The notes below the pieces were generated by a model. That model ran no database searches. It was given only the letters and a program-made list of their open reading frames with translations, and had not been told where the DNA came from. This document shows positions 47,597 to 57,585 of a DNA stretch of 64,000 bases, piece by piece. The translations under genes and the position numbers were made by a program. The first letter of the stretch is position 1. Each line of letters opens with the position of its first letter. The stretch comes from Deltaproteobacteria bacterium (GTDB taxonomy: Bacteria > Myxococcota > Myxococcia > SLRQ01), in the NCBI GenBank assembly GCA_029210625.1, contig JARGFU010000017.1:96299-160298 (forward strand), read 5' to 3'.

Positions 47597-49020
47597 GGAA
47601 CGAGAGAACGATGCGAACGATCACCACGCTCTTCACGCTGATGGCCCTCTTCCTCCCCCTGCACGCGAGGGCAGGGGAGGGGAAGCCGGCGGGCGAGGCG
47701 AGGCGCCTCAACGTCATCCTCATCTCGGCCGACACCCTCCGCGGCGACATGCTCGGGGTGAACGGCAACCGGGAGGTGAAGACCCCCCGCCTGGACGAGC
47801 TGGCCTCGCAGGGCGTGAACTTCCGCCGGGCCTACACCAACATCACGACCACCACGCCCTCCCACGCGGCGATGCTGACCTCCCTCTACCCGCGGGACCA
47901 CCGGGCCTACGACAACCAGTCGAAGATCTCCTCGGAGATCGTGACCCTGCCCGAGCGGCTGAAGAAGGCCGGCTACCACACGGCGGGGATCGTCAACATG
48001 CCCTGGCTGAACCCCGACGTGACCGGCGTGACCCAGGGCATCGACGAGCTCGCCCGCGGGGACCACATCCGCAAGGCGGAGAAGACCGTCCCCTGGGTCC
48101 TCGACTTCCTCGACCGCCGCAAGGCGAAGGCCGAGGAGCCCTTCTTCCTCTTCGTGCACCTCACCGACAACCACACCCCCTACCACGCGCCCGAGGGCCA
48201 CGACCGCCTCTACTATCCGAAGGACAAGGATCCGAAGGCGGGCCTGCCCGGGAGCCTGCAGAAGATCTGGCCCCTCTTCCCGAAGGACCACATCGACAAC
48301 GTCTACGTGAAGCGCTGGATCGGCGACATCGCCGACGCCGACTACGTGGTGGGGGCCTACAAGGGCTCCGTGACCTGGCTCGACCGGTGGATGGGGAAGA
48401 TCTTCGACCGCCTGAAGGCCAACGGGCAGTGGGAGGACACCCTGGTGGTCTTCACCGCTGACCACGGCGAGTCCCTCGGCGAGCACGGCCTGTGGTTCTG
48501 CCACGGGGGCCTCTTCGAGCCGACGACCCGCATCCCGCTGATCCTGCGCATCCCGGGCGGACCCGCGGGCGCGCAGGTCGAGACCATCGTCGACACCGTC
48601 GACATCGTGCCCACGGTCCTCGGCCGCCTCGGCCTGGAGGCCCCCGGCTCGCTGCGCGGCGAGGATCTGTGGCCGGTGATCGAGGGCAAGGTGAAGGCCG
48701 GCGGCGCGGCCTACCTGCAGCACACCGGCAACCAGCTCGAGGGCGTGGTGACGCCTCGCTACAAGCTCGTCCTCCACCGCAAGACCCGGACCGACATCTA
48801 CGCGGCCTACCCCATCGAGCGGGGCCGGGTGGAGCTCTACGACCTGGAGAAGGATCCGGGCGAGACGAAGAACATCGCGAAGGCGAACCCGAAGGTGGTG
48901 GCGGAGCTCACGGCCCTGATGAAGAAGCTGCGGGCCGGCGGGCCCAGCTTCGAGGCCGGCGCCGCCAAGGTCGACGCCGACACCGAGGAGGCCCTGCGCG
49001 CCCTGGGCTACGTGCAGTAG
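47593..49020 (+). CDS. Exported alkaline-phosphatase-superfamily (sulfatase-like) enzyme, Thr nucleophile
   Basis: 475 residues with signal peptide (TTLFTLMALFLPLHARA). The sulfatase fold is clear: NVILISADTLRGDML (metal Asp47), TTTPSHAAMLTSLYP, FFLFVHLTDNHTPYHAP, VVFTADHGESLGEHGL (metal Asp-His), RIPLILRIPG. The sulfatase nucleophile motif CxPSR is TTPSH here, so Thr87 takes the place of the formylglycine Cys, as in phosphodiesterase/phosphotransferase members (LtaS-like). This suggests a phospho-substrate rather than sulfate, though direct proof is absent. It overlaps the PHP gene. ATG 47593 or the ATG 18 bases on are both possible. Confidence 0.9.
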   Translation: MRNERTMRTITTLFTLMALFLPLHARAGEGKPAGEARRLNVILISADTLRGDMLGVNGNREVKTPRLDELASQGVNFRRAYTNITTTTPSHAAMLTSLYPRDHRAYDNQSKISSEIVTLPERLKKAGYHTAGIVNMPWLNPDVTGVTQGIDELARGDHIRKAEKTVPWVLDFLDRRKAKAEEPFFLFVHLTDNHTPYHAPEGHDRLYYPKDKDPKAGLPGSLQKIWPLFPKDHIDNVYVKRWIGDIADADYVVGAYKGSVTWLDRWMGKIFDRLKANGQWEDTLVVFTADHGESLGEHGLWFCHGGLFEPTTRIPLILRIPGGPAGAQVETIVDTVDIVPTVLGRLGLEAPGSLRGEDLWPVIEGKVKAGGAAYLQHTGNQLEGVVTPRYKLVLHRKTRTDIYAAYPIERGRVELYDLEKDPGETKNIAKANPKVVAELTALMKKLRAGGPSFEAGAAKVDADTEEALRALGYVQ

Positions 49021-49092
49021 GCGCCCACCGCGGGGCGATCCCGCCGGCGGGCTGCGCTATCCTCCCGGCTCCCCAACCGGCTGGAGGAAGCC

Positions 49093-50979
49093 ATGCGTCG
49101 AAGCCGTCACGCGATCGTCTCTCTCGTCACTCTCGCTCTCCTGGGCGCGCTCCTCGCGCCCGCGCCCGCCCGGGCCGAGCCCCTCGTGCGGATCGCCAAC
49201 GGCTTCACGCCCCACCCCTACGTCTCCGAGGTCATCAAGGTGAAGATGGACCGCGTCTACATGTCGGACGCGGGCTTCTCGAAGTGCGGCAACTACTTCA
49301 CGACGAAGGAGCCGGCCTTCACCTTCGAGCTCACGGAGAAGTTCACCGACCTGAACCTCTACTTCACCACGCCCAGCGTGGTGGTGGTCTTCCCGAACGG
49401 GGCCTACGCCTGCAGCAACCAGGGCAACTTCCTCTTCCCCGAGTGGCCGGCGGGCACCTACAAGGTCTTCTACCACTCGTCGGCGATCGGGGCCTCGTCC
49501 CCGGTGCGCATCGAGCAGCCCCAGCGGATCAAGCGAGAGGTCTTCGAGGCCTTCGGCAAGACTCCGCAGATCGTCTTCGACGAGAGCGCGACGACGAACC
49601 CCCAGTTCGTCGAGCTGCCGCCCACCCCCGGTGCCATGGCCCGGGAGCTGGAGTTCGGCTGCGCCAAGACCGGCACCACCACCGTGCGGCCGCTCGCCCG
49701 GATCGAGGTGAAGACCCAGGGGCTCTACCGCCTCGTCGTCCCGGGCGCGCCCCTGATGGTCGCCTCGCCGACGGGCTGCGTGCAGGAGGAGTCCTACCGG
49801 CGCAACAACACGATGTACAACACCCAGTACTCCCTGGCGCCGGGCAGCTACTCGCTCTGGACCCACGTCGAGGAGGAGCCGCGGACCCTGACCCTGCAGG
49901 CCGGCGACGACCAGCGGCCGCTGCTCTTCGGCGAGGCCGAGGTGAAGGAGCTGGGTGGGCTGGCCGAGCCGATGCTGATCTCGGGCACCACCCGGCCGGG
50001 GGAGCGCTGGCCCTCCCGGCGGAACGCCTGCACCGGCCGGAGCGTGGCGCGGGCGCCGGACTTCTACTTCCAGACGACCGAGCCCCTGCCCCAGGTCGAG
50101 CTCTCGCTCTTCCGGAACCGGGAGAAGGTCGCGTTCCGCCTCTACGGTCCGATGGACTCGGTGAAGCCCTACAGCCAGATGATCTGCGACGAGACCCGGC
50201 GCACCTTCGGCACCCTCGACGGCAAGTACGCGGTCTGGCTCGCCGCGGCGCCGAAGGCAGAGGCGTCGAGCTACGACCTGCTGGTGATGCGCAAGGACCT
50301 CAAGGTCGATCCCATGCAGACCCTCAAGCCCATCCCCGAGACCCTCGAGACGATCGGGGAGCGGGTGGTCTCCGACCACTACCCCTTCTTCGGGCGGATG
50401 AGCCACGCCTACCTCTTCCCCAAGGCCCCCGATCGCCTCTTCGTCTACGCCGCGGCCGCCTTCCCGAGCGGGGAGCAGAAGGTGCTGGCGGGCGAGCCCC
50501 TCCTGGTCCTCGGGGACCGGAACGGGAAGCTGCAGCTCGCGCGCTACGACGGCGCCGAGGTCCAGGCCACGCCCGATCAGCTGGTGGTGGAGAAGCCCGC
50601 GAAGCTCGCGCTCCCGAGGAAGCCCGCCTTCCAGCCCGCCAAGGACTACGACGGCGCCTGGAAGCTCGTGGGGCCGCCGGATCAGAAGATCGTCGACCGG
50701 ATGAACGCCGTCGCGAACAAGTACCACGCCTGCGTCGGTAGCTGGATGCGCAAGAACGATCCCACCTGGGGCAAGGACTACGAGCTGGTCTACGTGAGCG
50801 GCCGCCACGCCGGGAAGACGATGTCGGACCGCAAGTTCGAGCAAGCCGCCGTGGTCTGCGGCGAGGCGAAGGTCATCGCGGCCGAGAAGAACTTCGTGAA
50901 GCAGATCAACCTCGCCGCGAAGAGCCGGGCCGCGCGGCACCTGCAGCAGGTGCGCAAGCGCTTCGCCATCCGGCCCTGA
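49093..50979 (+). CDS. Large secreted protein of unknown function
   Basis: The 628-residue product has a signal peptide (IVSLVTLALLGALLAPAPARA), a good ribosome site (GGAGG), and no recognised domain. It is beta-rich in the first two thirds (LVVPGAPLMVASPTGC, YSLWTHVEEEPRTLTL; FRLYGPMDSV) with scattered Cys that could form disulfides, and ends in a basic helix (KSRAARHLQQVRKRFAIRP). Segments such as RNGKLQLARYDGAEV look like SH3 fold, by guess. It follows the CapA/PHP/phosphatase genes by 72 bases and may be its secreted partner. A TATCCT near 49059 may be its own -10. Confidence 0.75.
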   Translation: MRRSRHAIVSLVTLALLGALLAPAPARAEPLVRIANGFTPHPYVSEVIKVKMDRVYMSDAGFSKCGNYFTTKEPAFTFELTEKFTDLNLYFTTPSVVVVFPNGAYACSNQGNFLFPEWPAGTYKVFYHSSAIGASSPVRIEQPQRIKREVFEAFGKTPQIVFDESATTNPQFVELPPTPGAMARELEFGCAKTGTTTVRPLARIEVKTQGLYRLVVPGAPLMVASPTGCVQEESYRRNNTMYNTQYSLAPGSYSLWTHVEEEPRTLTLQAGDDQRPLLFGEAEVKELGGLAEPMLISGTTRPGERWPSRRNACTGRSVARAPDFYFQTTEPLPQVELSLFRNREKVAFRLYGPMDSVKPYSQMICDETRRTFGTLDGKYAVWLAAAPKAEASSYDLLVMRKDLKVDPMQTLKPIPETLETIGERVVSDHYPFFGRMSHAYLFPKAPDRLFVYAAAAFPSGEQKVLAGEPLLVLGDRNGKLQLARYDGAEVQATPDQLVVEKPAKLALPRKPAFQPAKDYDGAWKLVGPPDQKIVDRMNAVANKYHACVGSWMRKNDPTWGKDYELVYVSGRHAGKTMSDRKFEQAAVVCGEAKVIAAEKNFVKQINLAAKSRAARHLQQVRKRFAIRP

Positions 50980-51021
50980 AGTGCCAGGAAGGGCCTCCTG
51001 GAGGCCGGGAGCGGTGGTTGC

Positions 51022-51050
51022 TCGACAGATACGAACGGTCGTTCTATTCT
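51022..51050 (+). promoter_or_regulatory. Promoter of the TetR gene with internal operator
   Basis: TCGACA (51022-51027), 17-base spacer, TATTCT (51045-51050). The palindromic GAACGGTCGTTC (within ACGAACGGTCGTTCT at 51031-51045) lies exactly between the two hexamers, the classic place for TetR autorepression. The ATG at 51060 is 9 bases after the -10, so the mRNA is nearly leaderless. Confidence 0.72.
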
Positions 51051-51059
51051 GTGGGGGCC

Positions 51060-51650
51060 ATGAGCAAGGGCGAAGAGACACGGCAGGTCATCCTCGGCAG
51101 CGGCCTGGACCTGGTGAGCGAGGTGGGCCTCGAGGGCCTGACCATCGGCAGCCTGGCCAGCCGGGTGGGGATGTCCAAGAGCGGCCTCTTCGCCCACTTC
51201 GGCTCCAAGGAGGAGCTGCAGTGCGCGGTCCTCGACGCGGCCGCCGAGAGCTTCGTCGAGGTGGTGCTGCGGCCGGCCTTCCGCGCGCCCCGCGGCGTGC
51301 CGCGGATCGAGGCGCTCTTCGAGCGCTGGCTGCGCTGGCCGGAGCAGGCCTTCAGCGGAGGCTGCCCGATCATCGCCGCGGCGACCGAGCTCGACGACCG
51401 CCCGGGACCGGTGAGAGACCGGCTCCTCGTCCACCTCGGGGATCTCTACGGCTCCCTCGCCCGCGCCGCCCGCCTCGCGGTGGAGCAGGGTGACTTCCGC
51501 GCCGACCTCGAGCCCAAGCAGTTCGCCTACGAGCTCTGGGCCAACATGGTCGCCTACCACCACCATCACCGGCTCTTCGATCCGGCGGAGGCCCGGCAGC
51601 GGGCCCGGCGGATGTTCGAGGAGCAGCTCGGCCGCGCCCGGCCGGCTTGA
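51060..51650 (+). CDS. TetR-family transcriptional regulator
   Basis: 196 residues. N-terminal TetR HTH: RQVILGSGLDLVSEVGLEGLTIGSLASRVGMSKSGLFAHF and then GSKEELQCAVLDAA; I quote parts only because the block is longer (key residues G-T-IGSLA-VG-S-LF-HF). The C-terminal ligand domain has FSGGCPIIAAATELDDRPG, VEQGDFRADLEP and a His-rich AYHHHHRLF. It likely represses itself through the palindrome in its promoter and the hydrolase gene just downstream, whose start region holds the inverted copy. The ligand is unknown. Start is ATG 51060. Confidence 0.93.
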   Translation: MSKGEETRQVILGSGLDLVSEVGLEGLTIGSLASRVGMSKSGLFAHFGSKEELQCAVLDAAAESFVEVVLRPAFRAPRGVPRIEALFERWLRWPEQAFSGGCPIIAAATELDDRPGPVRDRLLVHLGDLYGSLARAARLAVEQGDFRADLEPKQFAYELWANMVAYHHHHRLFDPAEARQRARRMFEEQLGRARPA

Positions 51651-51689
51651 ACCGATCTTCACGCCCGAACTCCAGCAGAGGGTGACCTC

Positions 51690-52553
51690 ATGCCAGCAAA
51701 TAGCACGACCGTTCGTATGATGCAGACCGGCGCCCGGGTCCTCTCCACGGTCTCGCCTCCGCTCGGCGCGAGGGTGCTGCAGCGCCTCTTCCTCACCCCC
51801 ATCCGCCACCGCACCCCCGAGCGGGAGCTCGGCTGGCTGCGGGGGGCGCGGCGCCTCGTGGTGAGCTTCGACGAGACCCGGCAGCTGCCGGTCTACCTCT
51901 GGGGGCGGGGACCGACCATCCTGCTGGTGCACGGCTGGTCCGGGCGGGGCTCCCAGCTCGGGAGCATGGTCGCTCCCCTGCTCGAGTCGGGCTACCGGGT
52001 GGTCGCCTTCGACGCGCCGGGGCACGGGGCCGCGGACGGAGATCGCTCGGCCCTGCCGGAGCTGGCGCAGGCCATCGAGAAGGTCGTGGAGCTCGTCGGT
52101 CCGATCGAGGGGGTGGTCGCGCACTCCCTGGGCTGCGCGGCGGCCTCCCTGGCCCTCGCCCGGGGGCTGGAGGCCCGGCGCCTCGTCTTCCTCGCGCCGC
52201 CCTCGAACCCCGGCGCCTACCTCCAGCGCGCCGCCGAACTCCTCGGCTTCAGCCCGCGGGTCGCCGCGGGGGCGCGCTCGCGGATCGAGGAGTCCTTCGG
52301 CGTCGACTTCGACGACGCCCGCATCGAGCGCCTCGCGCCCCGGATCGCGGCCAACCTCCTGGTCATCCACGACTCGGGAGACGAGGAGGTGCCGCTGGCC
52401 GAGGGCATGGAGGTGGTCGCCGCCTGGCCCGGCGCCGAGCTGAAGATCACCCACGGCCTCGGACACCGGCGCATCCTGCGGGACAGCGCGGTGGTCGAGG
52501 CGGCGATGTGCTTCCTCACCCGGCCGGAGGACCGGGAGGACGAGGCCGCCTGA
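51690..52553 (+). CDS. Alpha/beta hydrolase
   Basis: The 287-residue enzyme has an alpha/beta hydrolase core: TILLVHGWSGRGSQLGSMV (oxyanion HGW), VVAFDAPGHGAADGD, nucleophile elbow VAHSLGCAAAS (GHSLG-type, here AHSLG), Asp in LVIHDSGDEEVP and His in HGLGHRRIL. Substrate is unknown. ATG 51690 has AGAGGG eight bases upstream, but internal ATGs at 51717 and 51720 sit right after a promoter-like element. It is probably the target gene of the TetR regulator, with ligand or substrate as inducer. Confidence 0.9.
   Translation: MPANSTTVRMMQTGARVLSTVSPPLGARVLQRLFLTPIRHRTPERELGWLRGARRLVVSFDETRQLPVYLWGRGPTILLVHGWSGRGSQLGSMVAPLLESGYRVVAFDAPGHGAADGDRSALPELAQAIEKVVELVGPIEGVVAHSLGCAAASLALARGLEARRLVFLAPPSNPGAYLQRAAELLGFSPRVAAGARSRIEESFGVDFDDARIERLAPRIAANLLVIHDSGDEEVPLAEGMEVVAAWPGAELKITHGLGHRRILRDSAVVEAAMCFLTRPEDREDEAA
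51705..51721 (+). promoter_or_regulatory. Second TetR operator copy with TATGAT -10
   Basis: ACGACCGTTCGT (51705-51716) is the exact reverse complement of the TetR-promoter motif ACGAACGGTCGT. TATGAT (51716-51721), an excellent -10 shape, overlaps its last base. It falls inside the first codons of the hydrolase if ATG 51690 is used, which raises the possibility of a leaderless start at 51717/51720. Confidence 0.6.
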
Positions 52554-52557
52554 ACCT

Positions 52558-55527
52558 TCAGCGCAGCTCGGCCTGGAGCGCCCGCGCCGTCTCGGCGTAG
52601 AAGCCCTCGCCGGCGAGCTTCAGGTAGCGGGCGATCGAGCGGCGGGCGGGGGCCTTGCGATCGAGGCGGGCCAGGAGGCGGCCGAGGTGGAAGTGGACGT
52701 CGACCAGCTCGGGGTCGGCCTTCAGCGCGGCGCGCAGGAGCTTCTCCACCTCGCCCGGCGGCGGCTCGGGCTCGCTCAGGGCCAGGTAGAGATCGAGGGT
52801 CGCTCGCTCCCGCGCCGGGAGGGCGTCCATCGCCTCGGCCAGGGGTGGCCCCTGCAGCGCGCGCAGGCTGCTCATCGCCTTGGTGGCTGCGTCCGGGCGG
52901 CCCGTCCGGTGCAGGGCGACGACGCGCAGGAGCCCCAGGTCGCGGCGCCGCGGGGCGAAGATCAAGGCGGTGTCCAGGGTCTCCAGGCAGCCCTCGGCCT
53001 CTCCCCGCGCGAGGCGCAGGCGAGCGAGGACCTCGAGGGCGGGCAGGGAGTGGTGACCGGCCCGCTCCAGGGCATCGAGGGCGACCTCGGCGGCCTCCGG
53101 CTGGCCCGCGCGCTCGAGGGCGAGGCCCCGCACCAGCTGGCTGGCCAGCGCGGCCGGGCTCGACTCGCCCTCCGGCAGCTCCCGGGGCGCGGGCAGCACC
53201 GCCAGCGCCGCCTCGTGCTCGCCCCTGCGCAGGTGGAGGTGGGCGGCGAGGAGCCGGTCCTCGGGGCCGCCCTCGGCGAGCGCCTGCACCTCCGGCCCGG
53301 GGGTGTCCCCCGGACCGGCCGACGCCGCGAGGCGGGTCAGCAGATCCAGCTCACGCGCCCGCCGCTCGAGGAGGTCGAGCTCGGTGTCCGGAGCCCCCGC
53401 GCCGGGGAGGGCGCCGAGGCGCTCGCTCTCGAGGCGGAAGGGCCAGACCTCGCCCGGGGTGGGCACGATCCGGCCGAGGGCCAGCGTGATCGTCGCCGCC
53501 TCGCGGTCGGGCGCGGCGCCGCTCCCCGCCGCGAGGATACCCAGCAGGCGGGCGAGGTGCGCCGCCTCGGGGTGAGCGCCGGCCGCCTCCCGGTGCTTGC
53601 CGCCCTCCGCGAGCTCCCCCTCGCGCAGGGAGGCCACCGCGAGCACCAGCTCGGTGCGGCCGACCAGCACCGGATCGTTCACGGCGGCCAGCGCCGAGGC
53701 CAGGGCGGCGCGCCCGGCGGCGAGCTCCTCCTCCCCCCGAGCGAGGTACCAGAGCAGCTCGTCGGCGTGGGCCTGGAGGTCCGAGGGATCGATCCGGCGC
53801 AGGGCGGCCAGGGCGGCGCTCACCTCCCGGGCGGCCCCGGCCTGGCCGGCCAGGCGCAGCAGGCTGCGGTGGGTGCCCGCGTCTTCCGGCGCCAGGGCCA
53901 GGGTGGCCGAGAGCTCCCGGGCCGCCGCGGGGAGGTCCCCGCGGGCGAGGGCCAGGCGCGCCAGGCTCCGGTGGGCCAGCGCCCTCGCCCGGGGCGGCTG
54001 CTCGCCGGCCGGGTCGGCGGCCACCCGGCCCAGGGCCTCGATGAGGGTCGCTCCCCGGGGGGTGAGCCGGGCCAGGCGCTCCCGCAGCTCGGAGGAGAGG
54101 CGGCCCTCGGCCGCCTGCAGCTCGGCGAGGGTGGCGAGGGCCAGCGGCGAGCCGCCGGCCTCGGGGGAGAGGCGCTCGAGCAGGCCCAGCGCCGCCGCCG
54201 CGTCCTCGGAGGTGCCGCCGTGGTGGGCCAGGCGCAGCGCGAGGGCCTGAGCCCGCAGGAGCCGGTCCGCCTCGTCCTCGCTCGGGGCCAGCGCGTCGGC
54301 GAGGCGCGAGAGCTCCACCCGGGTGTCCCTCGCGAGGCGCGCGCCGGGGCTGCCCTCCACTGGCAGCGCGCCGCTCCCCCCGTCGCCGAGACGGACGAGG
54401 GCGCCCAGGCCCAGCCCGAGCAGGAGGGCGAGGGTGGCGCCGAGGGCGAGGCGCCGGCGGTCGGGCCTGCCCCTCCCGGTGACGCCGCGGCCGGGCCCGG
54501 CCAGGAGGCGGCCGCCGAGGACGGCGTTGAGCACGTCGTCCACGCCGACGTCCAGCTGGCCTCCGCCCCGGGCGTGCGCCTCGGGCATCGCCGCCGCGAG
54601 GCCGGCCAGGACCTCGCCCGCGGCGGCGTCGTCCTCGCTCCCGTCCGAGAGCTCGGAGAACTCGAAGTGAGGTAGCCCCGGGGCCGGCTTCGCCTCGGCC
54701 GCCGCCTGGGCCCCCAGCAGCGGCAGGTCGGGCTCGCCCTCCAGCACCGGCGGGGCGGCCTCGGGCGCTGGCCGCTGGCGGCGGTGCCCGAGCCCCGGGG
54801 CCGGCCCGAGGTAGAGGACGCTCTTCTCCTCGTCCTCGGTCAGGGCCCGGGGGGTGTCCGGGGCGGTGGGGGCGGGCGCCTCCTCCTCTTCCTCCAGGCG
54901 AGCGGCCAGGCTCAGCCCGGCGGGATCGGTCAGGTCCGGCTCGGCGCCGCTCGCCCCGAAGGTGGGCAGCCCGTCGAGGACCTGGGTCTCGTCGGGCTCG
55001 GGCTCACCCGGATCGGTCTTCAGCGCCCGCAGCGAGGGATCGGTGGAGCGCAGGATGAGCGTGCGCTCGCCCGCCTCGTCCGTGGGATCGACGATCACCG
55101 TGAGCCCCTCGCGCTCGGTCGTCTCCCTCGCCCGCTGGATGAGGGCGTCGAGGCCGGGCAGCGGGCGATCCGAGAGGCGGAAGGCGCGCTGGAGCATGAC
55201 CAGGGCCACCTCGGCCCGCCCGCCGTGGAGCAGGGCCTCGCCGAGATCGCGATGGGCGCCGGCGTTCTTGCGGTCCAGGGAGATCGCCTGCGCCAGGAAG
55301 GGCGCCGCCTCGGCGAAGCGCCCCTGCTCGGTCAGGGCCCGGCCGAGGGTGGCGAGCAGCTCGGCGTCGGAGCCGTGCTCCCCGTGGGCCTCGCGGCAGA
55401 GGGCCTCGGCGCTCCGGGCGTCACCCCGCGCGAGGCGCTCCTTCGCCATGGCGAGGGTCGTGCGAACACCTCGCTGAACCCGGGCGCCCTCCTTCGCCCT
55501 CGAGCCTCCCTCGTCCGAGCCGGCCAT
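52558..55527 (-). CDS. Large TPR-repeat membrane protein
   Basis: The 989-residue protein begins with TPR repeats (about 25-130; AKERLARGDARSAEALCREAH, LATLGRALTEQGRFAEAAPFL), a long low-complexity acidic/proline region (about 160-320), one membrane helix near 370 (LALGATLALLLGLGLGALV), then many TPR-like repeats to the end (ERLARLTPRG; LEVLARLRLARGEAEGCLETL; HFHLGRLLARLDRKAPARRS). Such proteins probably act as scaffold in the envelope. It is divergent, by 61 bases, from a Ser/Thr kinase gene and may be controlled with it or be a substrate. No enzyme domain. Confidence 0.85.
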   Translation of the reverse strand: MAGSDEGGSRAKEGARVQRGVRTTLAMAKERLARGDARSAEALCREAHGEHGSDAELLATLGRALTEQGRFAEAAPFLAQAISLDRKNAGAHRDLGEALLHGGRAEVALVMLQRAFRLSDRPLPGLDALIQRARETTEREGLTVIVDPTDEAGERTLILRSTDPSLRALKTDPGEPEPDETQVLDGLPTFGASGAEPDLTDPAGLSLAARLEEEEEAPAPTAPDTPRALTEDEEKSVLYLGPAPGLGHRRQRPAPEAAPPVLEGEPDLPLLGAQAAAEAKPAPGLPHFEFSELSDGSEDDAAAGEVLAGLAAAMPEAHARGGGQLDVGVDDVLNAVLGGRLLAGPGRGVTGRGRPDRRRLALGATLALLLGLGLGALVRLGDGGSGALPVEGSPGARLARDTRVELSRLADALAPSEDEADRLLRAQALALRLAHHGGTSEDAAAALGLLERLSPEAGGSPLALATLAELQAAEGRLSSELRERLARLTPRGATLIEALGRVAADPAGEQPPRARALAHRSLARLALARGDLPAAARELSATLALAPEDAGTHRSLLRLAGQAGAAREVSAALAALRRIDPSDLQAHADELLWYLARGEEELAAGRAALASALAAVNDPVLVGRTELVLAVASLREGELAEGGKHREAAGAHPEAAHLARLLGILAAGSGAAPDREAATITLALGRIVPTPGEVWPFRLESERLGALPGAGAPDTELDLLERRARELDLLTRLAASAGPGDTPGPEVQALAEGGPEDRLLAAHLHLRRGEHEAALAVLPAPRELPEGESSPAALASQLVRGLALERAGQPEAAEVALDALERAGHHSLPALEVLARLRLARGEAEGCLETLDTALIFAPRRRDLGLLRVVALHRTGRPDAATKAMSSLRALQGPPLAEAMDALPARERATLDLYLALSEPEPPPGEVEKLLRAALKADPELVDVHFHLGRLLARLDRKAPARRSIARYLKLAGEGFYAETARALQAELR

Positions 55528-55588
55528 CGCAGACCGAGCCTACCAGAGGTTCACCTTCGGATCGGGATAGACTGCTCCTGCAGCGACC

Positions 55589-57585
55589 ATGTCCAAGCGC
55601 TACGAGATACTCGATCTGCTGGCCACCGGAGGGATGGCCGAGATCTACCGGGCCCGCAGCATCGGCGCCGGCGGCTTCGAGAAGCCGGTGGTGGTCAAGA
55701 AGATCCTCCCGAACTTCACCTCCGATCCCGAGTTCGTCCGGATGTTCATCGAGGAGGCGAAGCTCGCCGCCGAGCTGCACCACGGCAACATCGTCCACGT
55801 CTTCGATCTGGGGACCACGGCCTCGGGCGAGTACTTCATCGTGATGGAGCTGGTCCACGGGCACGACCTCGGCGACCTCCTCCACGACGCCACCCGGCAG
55901 GGGCTCTCCATCGGCCTGGGGGAGGCCATCTACATCGCCCGGCAGGTCTGCGCCGGCCTCGACTACGCCCACCGCAAGCTCGACGCCGAGGGGCGCTCGC
56001 TGCGGATCATCCACCGGGACGTCTCGCCCCAGAACGTGCTCCTCTCCTTCGAGGGGGAGGTGAAGCTCACCGACTTCGGCATCGCCAAGGCGCGCAGCCG
56101 GACCCAGCAGACCCAGGTGGGCTTCCTCAAGGGCAAGTACGGCTACATGTCCCCGGAGCAGGCGCGGGGCGAGCACCTCGATCAGCGCTCGGACCTCTTC
56201 AACGTAGGCATCCTGCTCTACGAGATGCTCGCCGGCGAGCGCCTCTTCCAGGGCAGCAACGACTTCTCCACCCTCAACCAGATGCGCAACGTGGAGATGG
56301 TCCCCATCGAGCGCCTGTGCGCCGATCTGCCCGAGCGGCTGGTGAGCATCGTCCACCGCGCCCTGGCGCCCGGGGCCGGCGACCGCTTCCAGAGCGCCGC
56401 CGAGCTCGACAAGGCCCTGGCCCGCCTCTCCTTCGAGACCAGCCTGGTGATGAGCGCGGGGGACCTGGCCGCCTTGATGGAGCGCGTCTACGGGCGCCCC
56501 TCGTCGAAGCCCGGCGAGCCCGGCGCCACCCGGGTGATCGACCTGCAGGCGCTGCCCGTGGGGGGGCTCGACTCCGCGCCCGGCACCGACGGCGTGGGCC
56601 GCGCGGGAGACTGGGACGACGACCTTCCCCTCGCGCCGACGCCCGGCGCCCACGGCCCGGAGGGCCCGGCGCGGCCCGCGACCGTCTCGGTGCAGCCGGC
56701 GCGCCGCCTGGAGGCCTCCCCCCCCGCGGCCTCCAGCGGGCTGACCCGGATCCTCCCGCCCCTGCCCCCCTGGGCCCGGGGGCTGGCTACCCTGGGGGTG
56801 GCGGGCCTGGCCTTCCTCCTGGGGCTGGCCCTCCTCTGGCCCTGGGGCCGCTCGGAGGCGGCGGCGCGCCTGCCGGTGGGAGGTGCGGTGAGCCTGCCGG
56901 CGGCGACGGCGCCCCGCTACCTCCTGATCGACTCCCGCCCCGCCGGCGCGACCGTCGTGCTCGGGGACGCGACGCGAGCGCGCGCCACCCCGGCCCTGCT
57001 GCAGTGGGAGGCCGGTGACGAGGGGCAGCAGGTGGTGCTGCGGAAGGCGGGGCGCCGCGCCTTCACCGGCAGCGCGCCGGCGCCGGCCGACGAGGTGATC
57101 ACGGTGCTGGAGGCCGCGTTGCCTCCCCGCCAGGCCACCGTGAGGATCCGGACCCGGCCGAGCAAGGCGACCCTCAACGTGAACGGCAAGGCCGTCGGCA
57201 AGAGCCCCCACACCCTGACCCTCGAGCCGGGGCGCCACCGGATCCTGGCGCGCAAGCGGGGCCTGCAGATGGCCCGGGCGGACATCGAGATCCCGCTCTC
57301 GCCGCCGGGCGGCGAGGCCCCCGGGGAAGAGCGGCTCCTCCTGACCCTCCCCGAGAAGGGGGGGACGGGGACGCTGCGGCTCGAGAGCTACCCACCGGCC
57401 ACCGCGCGGGTGGGCGGCCGGATCGTGGAGACCGGGCCGCGGGGCGTCGCGCTCGAGCTCCCGGTGGGGGCACACCGGCTCGAGGTCGAGGCCGCGCCCC
57501 TGCCGCCCCGGCAGCTCGAGGTGGAGGTCCGCCCCGGGCAGGAGACGCGAGTCTTCGTGGATCTCGTGCTATCTTCGCCCCGCCC

